This document shows, piece after piece, positions 12,259 through 25,200 of a stretch of DNA of 64,000 nucleotides. The notes beneath the pieces are model-generated. The model worked only from the letters and a program-made list of their open reading frames with translations, ran no database searches and was not told where the DNA came from. Origin of the DNA: Oenanthe sinensis. Lineage: Eukaryota > Streptophyta > Magnoliopsida > Apiales > Apiaceae. The position numbers and the translations under genes are program-made. The stretch covers positions 28,084,860 to 28,148,859 of the forward strand of contig CM053796.1 of the NCBI GenBank assembly GCA_028671895.1. Reading direction: 5' to 3'. The first letter of the stretch is position 1, and each line of letters opens with the position of its first letter.

Positions 12259-14367
12259 ATTGAAATCCCAACACCGAAACTCAAATACCACCACCACCAC
12301 ACCTTCATTTAACTTTCCGGAGCCTCTCTTTCAACCTCAATTATATCACCAGAGACGTCGTCCCGACACCGGCAACCCTCCAAACACCACCCTCCTCCCC
12401 GAATCTACCACACAACATCAAAATCAATACACAACAAGCAACATGCAGGTAAAGACGAAACTAAAATCATTAAATCATTACCTCAATCCAAAATCCTAAC
12501 CTCTACCCTCTTCTTCCCTTTCTCTTTTCTTTCTCCCTCCCCCCAACCTCCTCATCTCTTTTTTTTTCTTTTTTTCTGATTTTTTTTATTTGATTTTATA
12601 ATTTAAAAACTGAATTTTGGTTTTTGTAAATATAAAATATAGATTTTTATGTTAATAATTATATATATATATAGGGGCTATATGTATATGTGTGTGTGGG
12701 TGGGTGGGTTTACGTATGGGTCAAATCGTTTGAACGGGTCTTATTCATTATGTACAAGTGTGCATGTCACGTTGGATTAATTTTAACAACTCAGCACGCA
12801 CAATCACGTTTTCATCCATTATTTAACTTTTTAAACGTAAAGTTTTATATGATTTACTGAATTGACTAAAAGTTTTTTCGGTTTGATAACGTGATTGAAG
12901 GTCGACCTTCACTTGAGTGACCAATTAGTCATTTAACCCTTATCATAAATAAGTTATATATGTTGCTTATAGCAGTTTGTATTTTTACCATTTTTAATTT
13001 ATGAAAATCGGTATTAATCGAGGAAGGGTGTGAGATATAGGTATTAATTAAAATAGTTAATTTGTATATTATTTAATTAGAGCTTTCGAGAATAATTTAA
13101 AATAATAAATTATAAATAATTATATTTAATATATCGATCATAAGATTATATCTTCATTCTAAAAAATAAAAATCACTAAATTGCATGACAATTCAATTAA
13201 TATAAAACTCTCATCATTTTATTATTATCAATTGATCTAATGACAGAGGAAAAAAAATGCATGTTAAATAAGGTTTGTTTAAAATATATTTAATCAATTT
13301 TTTTTTATTTATTATATAGATATTTACTTCATCTCATAGTTAGTGCCTATTATTATTATCTTAAAAAAAATAATTGGGTAGAATAATAAATACCCAAAAT
13401 GACTAAAAACAAGATAAATGAGATGAATTTACACTTACCATAATTGAAAAACGTCAAATTTCTCATCATGTATGCACATATGTTATTTCGAATTATTTAC
13501 AATTTTTCCAATGATAATACAAAAAACTATTTTATTTATTATATTTATTAATAAATTTACAAGAGAAATATGGTGATAGCCCTTTATATCATAATTTTAA
13601 AAAAATGACTCAAAATATCATAATTTAACAAAGTTAACTAAAATTGTATAAAAACACATATTTTTTAAATGTGTACGTGTTTTTATAAAAACGCACTATA
13701 AAATTACGTTTTTTCATAATTATATATCAAAAATAAAGGGAAAAATAAATAAATATCATGAAAATGCATCATAAACGCACAATTAACTTGCGTCATGCGA
13801 CTTTTCAGAAAGTTTGATTCAGTAAAAAAGTAAACATGCAGTCACAACTCACATGGACTTGAACTGGATACCAGTATCACTCTTCTTTTACGATGTACTT
13901 GGCTACAATTTAGCACCACTGATTTTTTTTTAAGAGAGGAACATAAACGTTAATTTAACGTTTATTAATGATTGAAAGGCCTAACTTTTTAGATTGTAAT
14001 TATTTGGGTCATTGAACTCTAAATTGTAATATTTTAACCCTATTTTCATTAAAAGAAATTTACTAGAACGTAGGTATGGAATTCAGAGTTAGTTTAATAC
14101 TCATGTCGTCCTCTTTTACTCGATCCTTATCAAAAAAATACATATATTAAGAAAATATTTAATTATATAATTTGTTTCAATATTTGTCCCTAATCAATAT
14201 GTCGAATAGTGAAATAAATTTGAAAAATGAAGTGTAGAGTTAAACATGGGATATAGGAGTAGGGGTAATCTTGAAAATATATGTAAAAAGATATATTAAA
14301 ATAAGATCTGATAACTATTTAGAGATAAAAAAAAATTCTGTATAACCTTATGCCATCATAATAACAC
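12259..14367. other. Intergenic DNA with simple repeats
   Basis: Pyrimidine-rich sequence (12500-12580), a (TA)n/(TG)n stretch near 12660-12710 and AT-rich DNA. Near 13656-13697, TATAAAAACAC and GTGTTTTTATA form an inverted repeat, possibly a MITE remnant. No gene is supported. Confidence 0.5.
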
Positions 14368-14460
14368 ACTCCAAATGGATAAATTGCAAAATTCAATATT
14401 GTCATTGCTTTTGTTGATAACTTTACAACTACAAAGTTTTAGAAACTTTCTAAGATGCCG
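14368..14460. repeat. Dispersed repeat, copy 2 (see 2620-2720)
   Basis: Shares CTCCAAATGGATAAATTGCA, GTCATTGCTT and AACTACAAAGTTTTA in the same order and spacing as the copy at 2620-2720. Confidence 0.6.
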
Positions 14461-14464
14461 CATT

Positions 14465-14900
14465 TGTTGGGAATCTGACTCGATTCCAGGGCATATGCAG
14501 AAGCATATTTATCAATATATTTATGTGTTTGAACCAACAAATATATATGATAATAATGGAAACAACAAACTAACAATATATAATAAAAGAGACAAGAGAT
14601 TTTACATGGTTCAGGCAAGTCTACATCACAAGGATAATAACTTTCCTAGAACAAAGAGATTACATATCCGGATATGCGACCCTGAATTTTATACACAAAT
14701 TCAGTTTAATATACATATTTGCATTTCCCTAATCTCTCTCTCCAACGTGGACAGTACCACACAACTCGATTAAAAAAAGCCTGCAACGGGTGCCACACAA
14801 CTTGATTACAAAACTCTATAGTGGGACCACCTCCGATGGCCGCATACAAACCCAAATACCTTTAGGAATAGTTTAAGCACGAGGATCTTTTATCCCAACA
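14465..14900. mobile_element. Solo LTR candidate, copia-like
   Basis: The segment starts TGTTGGGAATC and ends TATCCCAACA, so its first and last eight bases are inverted copies with TG/CA tips as in an LTR. It contains an ACATGGTTCAGG-like block often seen in copia LTRs. The flanking five bases (GCATT and CTTCC) do not match, so either the ends are slightly off or the target duplication is lost. No internal domain follows. Confidence 0.5.
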
Positions 14901-15121
14901 CTTCCAAAAAGCAAAAAACGAGCTAAGCTAACTTTCTTGCTAGATGAACTATCTAGTAAAGAAATGACTTATTTATAAATGAAAAAAAGATGTGTTTAGT
15001 AAAGAAAGGGAAAAGACTTATTTATAAATAAAGGAAGGTGGGTGTTCCTTTCTAGGTGGAACAAGAGTAAAAGTGAGGAACATGATTTTTAATCTAAATT
15101 CACAACAACATTGGTTTTAAA

Positions 15122-15698
15122 TAGGGTTGAAAACGAATCTGAGTAATCCGGGTTTGAACTCGGATTTGACTCATTAAAAATGAATATAATTCGTATTCAT
15201 ATAAAAAATGAGCGAATTCGAATTTTATTTTATAGTTCGAACGAATACCGAGTCGGATCTTACCACTATGATATTCAATCATATTTATTTTAAGTAGTTC
15301 AAATAATTTTAGAGTACTCGAATACATATTTATTATATGTACTCGACTCGAATTCGTAAGTTATATATATTATTATATATAATATATAATATTTATATTA
15401 AAATCATACTCTACAAAATGATCACATTTTAGTTTTTAGTGAACAATTATTCAAGTATTCTTAATTTTATAAAATTATTACATACGAATTCGAGTTCGAA
15501 TATGCTACTACGAGTAGTTCGGTATCCATTCGAGTCAAGCCGAATCAAATACGAATTTTGATATTCGAACTCGAATCGAATTTGAGCAAAATGTTAAACT
15601 TTTGATCCGAATCCGGACCAAATCTGAACAGTAATTATAAATTCAAGCCTAATCTAATCATACTATTTTCACACTTATTCAACTAGATTTCACCCCTA
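15122..15698. mobile_element. Non-autonomous Ac-like hAT element
   Basis: It starts TAGGGTTGAAAACGAATC and ends GATTTCACCCCTA, giving the classic (T)AGGG(G/T)TGAAA inverted ends of Ac-type hAT elements. Both ends carry 'aactcggat / cgaatccgg' subterminal motifs around an AT-rich core. It is 577 bp and has no transposase. The eight flanking bases (GTTTTAAA and GTTCTCAT) match only in part, as in an old insertion. Confidence 0.65.
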
Positions 15699-15699
15699 G

Positions 15700-16038
15700 T
15701 TCTCATTTGTAAATTTTAAACATAATACGCCCCAATATCTAGAGATTATATTTCAATTTGTCCTGCCAAATACATAACATACTTGTAGAAATAATTTTTT
15801 CTGAAAAAGAACTTTCTTAATATAGACTTTAGATATAAATATATTACAAAAACTGATCCGAAAAAATGAGTCCTCCACATAAGCCATGGCCATGCAAAGG
15901 TTATATATAGGCAACCCAACATTTTAATTTTCATCTCTCTTTTTCTTCCTTTCTTTCTTGTGTTCATCTTGTTGGAGGGATTCAGAAAATCTATATTTTC
16001 ACCCTCCAATAGCCCTCTCTCAGGCTTCAATCCCAGAG
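15700..16038 (+). promoter_or_regulatory. Promoter and 5' UTR exon region of the EFR3-like gene
   Basis: A TATATATAG-like box lies near 15902. Pyrimidine-rich sequence follows and ends at TCCCAGAG|GTAAAT (donor at 16039). With the acceptor TTTTTAG at 16147 this defines a short 5' UTR intron. The transcription start is inferred. Confidence 0.5.
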
Positions 16039-16159
16039 GTAAATTTTTGAATACATAGATGATATATGCACATGTATATAGGTAATTGTAATGTGTGTTA
16101 TGATATATGGCGTTCTCTTGGTTTCTTCTAAATTTTTGTTTTTTTAGGTTCATCGAAAA

Positions 16160-16219
16160 ATGTACATGCATGTACCAAGGGAATTGAGGGAGGGCAAGAG
16201 AATTGTATTAAAAATATAA
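16160..16219 (+). CDS. Upstream ORF in the EFR3-like 5' UTR, 19 codons
   Basis: An ATG at 16160 opens a frame of 19 codons that closes with TAA at 16217-16219, 22 bases before the main ATG at 16242. It lies in the second 5' UTR exon, so the spliced mRNA should carry it. The peptide starts MYMHVPRELREGKR. uORFs like this commonly lower translation of the main frame. Whether the peptide itself is conserved cannot be seen from one genome. Confidence 0.5.
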   Translation: MYMHVPRELREGKRIVLKI

Positions 16220-16241
16220 ATTGAAAAGAAGAAAAAAGAAA

Positions 16242-19200
16242 ATGGGTGTGATTTCCAGGACAATTATTCCATCATGTGGAGAACTCTGTTATTTTTGCCC
16301 TGGTCTGCGCCCAAGGTCACGCCAACCCATTAGGCGCTACAAGAAGTTGCTCAGGGATATCTTTCCCAAGTCTCCGGTACTTGAATTATTTCATTTTCTT
16401 GATTATTTTGCATATTAATATGACAATTTTTGTAAATATGTATGTGTATGACAACACACGTGATGTAATGTGAATGTATATTCCATGGTTTCCATAAGAA
16501 ATTGCTACAATATGTTTTTTTTTGTGTGTTTTTATTAAGATTTATATGGGTCCTGGGTATAGGTTGTCTAGGGCTTGATCACACATGCATTAGTACTGTT
16601 TTGTTTTGCTAATTACTAAGAACTGGATTTTGTTTGGTTTGGTTTTGGAAATAAACGAATAAGCAAGAAAAATAAGATTCATTAACATCATGTATTCGGG
16701 ATAAGGAAGAAGTAGCCAACTCTTCTATCTTATCAGTAATGCAAGAAAGTTCCGGAGTAATTTATATCTAGAGGGTGATATTGTTGGCGATGTGGCTTTG
16801 TTATGTGAAGTTCTAATATATAATTTTTGTTATTTCGCTCCTCTACTTTATACTTGTAGTTGTATGATGGTGTTTTGGAAATTAAGAGATAATGTCCAGA
16901 ATCACAGACGAAAATGGGAGAGCAAAGAAGTGACAAATAGAAAGTTAGAAGAAGATCTGCTGTTGAGTAACGAGCTCATCTAAAACCTTAAGGTATTAGA
17001 GGAAAGTCCCATATGGATCTTATATTATACTTTAACATTCCCCCTCACTCAAAATCCGAGAGTGGATCACGGGCACCCATCTTTGAGGCATTTGTTGCCT
17101 TCGTGTCCATTAAATTGTGAGAATATTGGGGGTGACAGAGACTCAAACACGAGACCTCTGCCAGCCTGAACTCTGATACCATGTTGAGTGACCAGTTCTC
17201 CTAAAACCTCAAGGTGTTAGGAGACTGACTTACCAGAATCTTATATTATTTAAACACCTGCTAATGAAAATAGGTTCAAGTTTATAATCTTTTACTATGA
17301 AACTGATCTTGAACTTAAGTTAAATGAACTTCTTATGTAATTTTTTTAATACAATCTTTATTTAGCTTATCTTTTTCCTCTCTCTTTTTATCTCTATGTG
17401 ATTCTTCTAGGATCTACCTATCACATTGCTAATATAATTTGTGAATCTATGAAGGCTTCTGCACGTGCATTAAGGTTAGAATATTTCTTTGAATAGCAAT
17501 ATGGAATGCTCCATTTTAAGTAAATCTATGAAGTAGATAAAAACAAATATCAAACCGAGTACCATCGTGGAGGGAAATTCTGAACCTCCAAGATATGAGT
17601 TTAAAAGAGAGGGTCGTAAAAGAGAAGGTCTACTACTTCCTAAGGTCCAAAGATATGCTATTACTTTACGCATTTTCCTAACTAATTTTCTTGTCACGTT
17701 GAACTATTTATATAGATTCTTCCTTTGCAAATTACTTATTCAACTGCACATACTGAAGTCTGAACATACAGATTCTGGACAGCTTTGAAGTCTTGTGCTT
17801 AACTATTGAGCATCTGATCAAACATGTCCTTTTCATAGATTGACTATATATATATTATTATCTTCAATTTTTTTGGTTTTTGAAACAAATCTTTGCACGA
17901 CATGCACTTCGATTGTTTGTTTTCAATTTTAAAACGTATTCTTTTTACAGGCTGAAGAACCCAATGAGAGGAGAATCGGTAAATTGTGTGAATATGCTGC
18001 AAAAAATCCTCTACGTATCCCAAAGGTAGAGTTGCATTATCTTAAAACTTGACTTTGAATATATGTATTGCCAGTTAAAATATTTGTTATCAGTGTACAT
18101 GTATGTTGGTTCTTTGGAAACTGATGCTGCGCATTCTTATTTGTTTTTGTTCTAAGTTATAAATTGATGGTGTTCCTATATTTTATATGATTCAGATTAC
18201 GACTTCGCTTGAGCAAAGGTGTTATCGAGAACTGAGAAATCAGAACTTTCGCAATGTAAAAGTTGTCATTTTAATCTACCGGAAGTTGATAATATCTTGT
18301 AAGCAGCAAATGTGAGTTCCTTTTAATTTCTATCTATCATATTAAGGTTGTATTAGAAATTTGCTTTTTTAGTCAGACCCTCTACCTTGTGTTTAAAATT
18401 GTGAATTATATTAGAGATACTGCCTCCTTATGATGTTTGTTGACATTTATAATGTAGACGTGCTATCAATGCACTTTCTTGGATTCACATTGTATATTTG
18501 TGCTAAAAATGGATACTCAGACTTATATATAATAAAAATAAACTTCTAATGAGTTTTTTTCCTGTTACTAGTCATTGCAGGAATTTAAAATATTTTTAGC
18601 ATTGTTTAGATAATATTTTTTACTACTTGAAAGGATGATTTGTTGAGGTACTATGAAGTTATTCCTTCTGGAAAATGTTTCAACGAACGTTATGTAATAT
18701 ATCTTGAGAAATGATTGCTAATAATCTTGCCTTTTACTTTTAAGTTTTGACTGAGAGCAAACTGCTCAAAACAAATGACAAATCCCCTCGGTAAAATTAA
18801 CATTTTTATGTTACAAACTTAATGGGGGCCTATGACATAGAAGCAAATGTAGCTTATTCTTCTATCTTAAAACAGTCTCCACCCCGTTAGTGTTATTCTA
18901 CTTATTTTGACATCTGGGCTAGTGGTATATGTGGTCAATTCCTGATCCAGCCCTATTCGATTTTGCAGAAGAACTTTGTTAAATGTATTTTATTTTCTCT
19001 GTAAAAGTTCTAAGCATTAAAACTGCACCGCAGGCCGTTATTTGCAGGCAGCTTGCTCAGCATCATTCACATTTTGCTAGATCAATCAAGTAATGAAGAC
19101 ATGCAGATAATTGGATGTGAAGCCCTTTTTGACTTTGTAAATAATCAGGTGGATGCCCTTTATAATCTCAATATCAGTACACCCTGTTCACTTAGTGAAC

Positions 19201-22200
19201 ATTATTCTTGGTTATGAAGCTTGCAATAAATTTTCAATTAGAAAATTTAAGCTTATTCAGTACTATTTGCTTGTGTAGCGGGATAGTACTTACATGTTCA
19301 ACTTTGAAGGCTTGATTCCAAAACTTTGTCTTCTAGCTCAAGAGATGGGTGACGATGGAAAGGCCCAGAAAATGCGATGTGCAGGGCTTCAAGCACTTTC
19401 TTCAATGGTACCCTGCTTTACTATCACCCACTTATGCTTGGTATATTATACTACTATGTATTGGATGTACTCCATTTCAACGCGCACACTAATAAGAACT
19501 GGTTTCTCAATTTCCTTCAATATTAAATTTCTTTATATGCATGGCCTCACAAGTTAGTTGAATGCAGCCATCCATATACAGATTTCTGTTGTCTCATTTG
19601 TCAGTTTAAGCTGTTGTTGAAATGCTTTGATCTGTAGGATAATCTTTGGGTCATTGATTTAGTCACATACCTGGTGCCAGTTTTCCGGAGTGTGTGTGTA
19701 TCATAATATGTTGCATATAGTTGAGTATTTTTTTATCATTGTTCTCGACAACTCTCTTTATATGGAATTTATAATTCTGTGTTTTCTCAAGTGATAACTT
19801 TGTACGTGTGAATTCACAGATATGGTTCATGGGAGAATTCTCTCATATGTCAACTGAGTTTGATAATGTAAGTGTACTGCCTAGTAAACTTCAAGCAATA
19901 TTTCTTTATAGATTAAATGTCTTGTACCTCTCATTTTGGTCTTTTAAAACTTGTCAGAAATATTTATCGAACTCGCATAGTCCGTGTTTTCTAACCGTTT
20001 TGTCTATAAATAGGTTGTTTCTGTAGTCCTGGAAAATTGTGAAGAAAAGTCAGATAACCTTGCTCAAAATGATCAAGATACTCAGAAAAATAACACACCT
20101 GCATCTATCATGTCAAGGACTACTTCTTGGAGTAATATTGTGAATGAGCAGGGTGATGTTAATGTGGCAGTGTAATATTCTTCAGCTGTATACTGCGCTC
20201 CCTCCATCCCCCATAAGATTCCAAATTGAATTTTTATTCTGTAAAAGAAAAAAATTATGGCTAGGGGAAACATAAAAAATGAAAAAACTAAGAATCCATT
20301 TTTTATTTTTTTTTTGTAAAAAAATGCATTTTACAAAAAATGTAAATTTGCAAATATTTTCCATACAAATCTGATTGGACTCTTCCATTTGTGTTGTACA
20401 TCTCTTGTTCTCTGATTATTATTTTTTCAAACAGTGAAGATGCTAGCAGTCCAACATTTTGGGCTAGAGTATGTTTGCATAATATGGCAAAGTTGGCCAA
20501 GGAGGCTACAACCGAACGACGTGTTCTAGAATCTTTGTTCCGCTATTTTGATAATAACAACCTCTGGGCTCCTGAACATGGACTTGCCCGTTCTGTATTA
20601 GTAGACATGCAGTACATAATGGAAAATTCTGGTAAACGGCTTTTTCTTTTTTTCATCTTCATGCTTAGTTTTACACCATAGTTTTCTGCTCCTATTTTGT
20701 AAATACTTTGGCATTAGGTTTCTCAGATACTTAAGCATCTTATGTTACATAATCTATAGGTAAGAACACACACTTCTTGTTGTCTACCTTAATTAAGCAC
20801 CTTGATCACAAGAATGTCCTGAAAAGCCCCAATATGCAAGTAGACATTGTGGTCGTTGCTACTTCTCTTGCTCAGACAACAAAGAGTCAATCATCTGTGA
20901 CAATAGTCGGTGCATTTAGTGATATGATGAGACACCTGCGGAAAAGCATACATTGCTCTCTTAATGACTCAAATTTGGGTGAAGAAGTCATAAAATGGAA
21001 CAGGAAATTCCAAGAAGCTGTTCATGAGTGCCTTGTACAAATGTCGCAGAAGGTGATCTTTTTTGTCTATGCATTGTCTTCCAAATATCTAGGCAATCAA
21101 ATTATGGTTTCTTGTTCAGTAACCCACTAGACTATGATCTCTTAATCTTATGGAAGGAGTTCACCGATTTTTCAGACTGTTAATATCTGATAATTGTGGA
21201 AGACAGGTTGGAGATGCTGGACCTATTCTAGATGTTATGGCTGTGATGTTGGAAAGCATCTCAAATGTTACAGTTATGGCCAGAAACACTATGGCTGCTG
21301 TTTATCGTACTGCTCAAATTGTTTCTTCTTTACCAAACGTGTTAGATGAGAAGAAGGCAAGGGTAAGGTGCTATTCATCTTAAATTAGTTCCTGTTGATA
21401 AACTGTATGAACCATCAACATGAGTGTTCTACATGCTGCAGGCTTTTCCAGAGGCCTTGTTCCATCAGTTGCTTTTAGCAATGGTTTCTACAGACTATGA
21501 AACTAGAGTCGGCGCACATCGTGTATTTTCTGTTGTACTTGTCCCTTCATCTGTCTGTCCTCGTCCTTCCTCCACCAATACACACTCAAAAAAGGCAGGG
21601 GATATTCAGAGGACATTATCAAGAACTGCCTCTGTCTTTTCTTCTTCAGCTGCACTGTTCAAGAAGATGGGAAAAGAACAGGAGAAAAAAGATACCAATT
21701 TAAATGGAGAGAAAACAAGGAACGATAACCCATCCGTCCTGAACCGGTTGACATCATCATACAATCGAGCTTATAGTATGAAAAAACAATCATCACCAGA
21801 AGAAAATAGCACTAGTACATCAAAACAACAATCAGTATGGCTAATATCTTTTGATAGTATAAAGAGTCAATTTAAATTCTCACATATTCAAGATATGATT
21901 GCTAATTTCTATCTTCACAAAAATTTTAATTAATTGTAGGAGGGTATATCTCTTAGGTTAAGTTCGCGGCAGATCAGCCTTCTTCTATCTTCAATTTTGG
22001 TTCAAGCCATATCTCCTTCAAATACGGTTGAAAACTTTGAAGCGATTGCCCATACCTTTAGCTTGGTGATGCTATTTTCCAGAAACAAGGTAATATTGTC
22101 ACCCTAGGTTCACCGTGTCCTCACTTATGTTGAATGTAATTTATTTTATTTTTTGCATTTTCTTGTGTCGTATTGATGGTACAGCAATTAGATCATGGTT

Positions 22201-25200
22201 AAATTTACATGTTGTAAGTTTTTAACTTTAACTTTGATTATCCGTATAATCACAAAATCTATCTCTTCTCTTATTGCTGTTCTGGAAGTTTTTATGCAGC
22301 TGCATGTGTTAGTTATACTGTTCTCCTTACAGAGTTTCATTTCAAAGCTCTTTAAATTTGCAAAATATTAGTTTCTTTTACAGATGCAAACTATTACTTG
22401 AAACATAAATTCTATTTCTTTCGGATATGTGACTCGTATTTCTCTGTCTAATATATAAATTTTTATTATGTTATCATGCAGAATTCAAGCCAGGATACTC
22501 TTATCCGTGCTTTTCAGCTCACATTTTCCTTGCGAAGCATTTCTCTTGGGGAACGAGGTAGGTCAGGTTATTGGTTGGAATATTTGTAGTAAGGCTATCA
22601 ATGACAAGCCGAGTTCTGTCCAAGTTGAAAAGAGCTTCTTCTTTTTTAAAAGAGCCGAGCTTTCTAATCGAGCTAAAAGTGATGTTCAACCTCGGCTCGT
22701 AACTCGTATATTTTTTACTCAACCAAATCAAATTTATAAAATATAACTCACACAACTCACGGTTTCACGCCCAAATCACATTCAAAAAGGCTAGAATCAT
22801 GCACTTTTTCTTTTCTTATATGTCATTCCATACTTCAATGGCAATTTGTAGTAGCAGTGGTAGTAATCACTTTTATCTTAAATTCTGAATAAAGCACGTA
22901 GCCACTATTCCATAATCATAAGTATTATAAATGTATGAATTCATATATACTCATTTTTAGATTTTCCGGTATGTAATATTGAATTCAGTCTTTGATTAAG
23001 ATCAAATATTCAAAATCTAATTATTTGTGACACGGAAATCAAAATCATAAATAAAATTGAAAATACTAATGTAAGTATGTAATAATGGATTGAAACTTAA
23101 GTTTTTTTTATAATATATTTGAATTATTTATAAAAAAAATTAAATATATATATTATATCCGCCTCGAGTTAAATGAACTCGAGCATAATGAGCCAAGCTC
23201 GATCTGAACAGGTATAGAACTTGGCTCCACTCGTTTCTCTAATCGAAAATATTTATATGTTCAAACTCATGTTCAGTTCGTAAAAGAGCCGAACTCACTT
23301 AAACGAGTAAGTTCAAGTTTTGGTTATATGAATGGCCCTGTTCATTTACAGCGCTAGTTTTTTTTTTTTTTTTGCCCAATAGAGTGAAGCATTCTCATTC
23401 ATGTAATAACGTAAAATCGAGACTGTTGTTCAACTCACCTTGAACAAGATGAGGGCAATTCCTCTTAGTTTAGATGGAAACATTGGACAAGATGGAAGTA
23501 ATGTTTTCAGATGGAAACATTGATGAGTATGTTCTTCCTATTTTTTTAGTTTGTTTTGTGTGGAATTGAAAAAAAATCATGAATTTGGGTGATGTTAGTC
23601 TCGACTTAGCTAAAACAGAATTATTGTACAAAAGTTGCATTTTAACTATGTATATGTTAACTGCATTTACAAAGCAAGCAGTGTATAAGAACAGATCAGT
23701 TAGGTTAAGAGATATATCTTGTTTGAAGTAAGATATGTTATAATCATTTTCCCCTCTAGTCTCCAAACACCAATTTGAACATCCTTAACCCTCAAACTAC
23801 CAAATTATGTGTCACTAATTAGTGTTTCATCCATGTCATGTTTTACTGTTTGCATTATGATTGTTGAAAGATTGAGATCTAATTACTTCTGCCAATTTAC
23901 AACATTCCCTTATTGCAGTGCCACTACAACCATCACGACGAAGATCACTCTTCAACTTGGCCACATCCATGATAATATTTTTGGCAAAAGCCTACAATAT
24001 TATACCTCTCATTCCTGCTGCTAAATCTGATCTGACAAGTGAAACTGTAGGTGCTAGTATGCTTTAATACTGATATTAGAACTGAATTCTGATTCAGCAC
24101 TATATGCACTTTGTTCACTCGTACCAGTGTTGTAGTCTTTTTTTGCTAACTATTTTATTTCTAGTAACATAATAATGTTTACAAATCACGTGGTCAACAG
24201 GTTGACCCCTTTCTCAAATTGGTAGATGACTGCAAGTTACAAGCTATAACAAATGGGTTTGGTAAATCTGGAAAATTTTATGCGTCGAAAGAAGATGATG
24301 AAGATGCCTTGAAGTCACTTTCATCAATAAAAAGAGGTGGGGACCAATCTAGAGAATCCTTCGCATCAATTATAGTGAAGAGTTTGGGGACTTTGTCAGA
24401 TGTATGTAACATTTAGTTTTTTTTATATACCAACACTGTATGTCGTAGATGATTTCTATAACAATGACTGGTATAAACTCTTTTCTTCTTTCTTAATTTA
24501 TCTCTTTCATGGGTGCAGTCAGAGGCTTTAGCTATGAAGGAGCAGTTACTTAAAGATTTTCTTCCAGATGATATCTGCCCATTAGGAGCACAAATATTTG
24601 CAGATTCCCCTGGGTTGATCTACCAGAGCGACTCAGCAGCCAATAAATCTACCAATGAGGTACTTGTTCTGTGCAGCTTCTATATTGTGTAGTTTAATTT
24701 ACTTGTTTTCTGACAGTTTCCATCGTTTTATGTTGTAAAATTTCAGGCTGAGCAACCACTATTCACTATAGATGACGAATTCCTTCCCAATTCTACTGGA
24801 AGTCAAACTAGTTCTGATGTGCGGGCGAATCCTGAGCTTTTGAGTGTAAACCAACTCCTAGATTCGGTATGTTTCCAAATTAAACTTTATATGAGTATTT
24901 ATGCCCAAGAAAGTTAGGAGCAAAATAATGTGTTGAACTTTAACTACGAATATTCTGTGTCCGCATATGCCTAATTGTTACGATACACCTTATTTTATTC
25001 ATACATCAATAAACTTGCATGAATGGAATGCGTTTATAAATCTAGGTTCAATCTCCCCGGCTTATGAATTTTGGACAATGACTTGTCCATGTGCTCATGT
25101 GCATTGTGTCTCTAGATTGCCTTGATGCAAAAGACTGGAATTCCACATTGCAAATTTACCTTTAGGCGTGCTGGAGTTTTCTTCGGCTTTAGGATATACT

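Noticed and set aside
14375..14773. 132-codon frame
   Set aside because: It crosses the proposed solo LTR start and has no family marks.
15746..16171. 141-codon minus-strand frame upstream of EFR3
   Set aside because: It spans the EFR3 promoter, leader exon and leader intron, and is biased in composition.
17090..17182. tRNA or SINE, from a GGTTCGA-like box and a TGGTATCAGAG match
   Set aside because: The match is a primer-binding site flanked by paired short LTRs, so a TRIM element is the better reading; no cloverleaf is visible.
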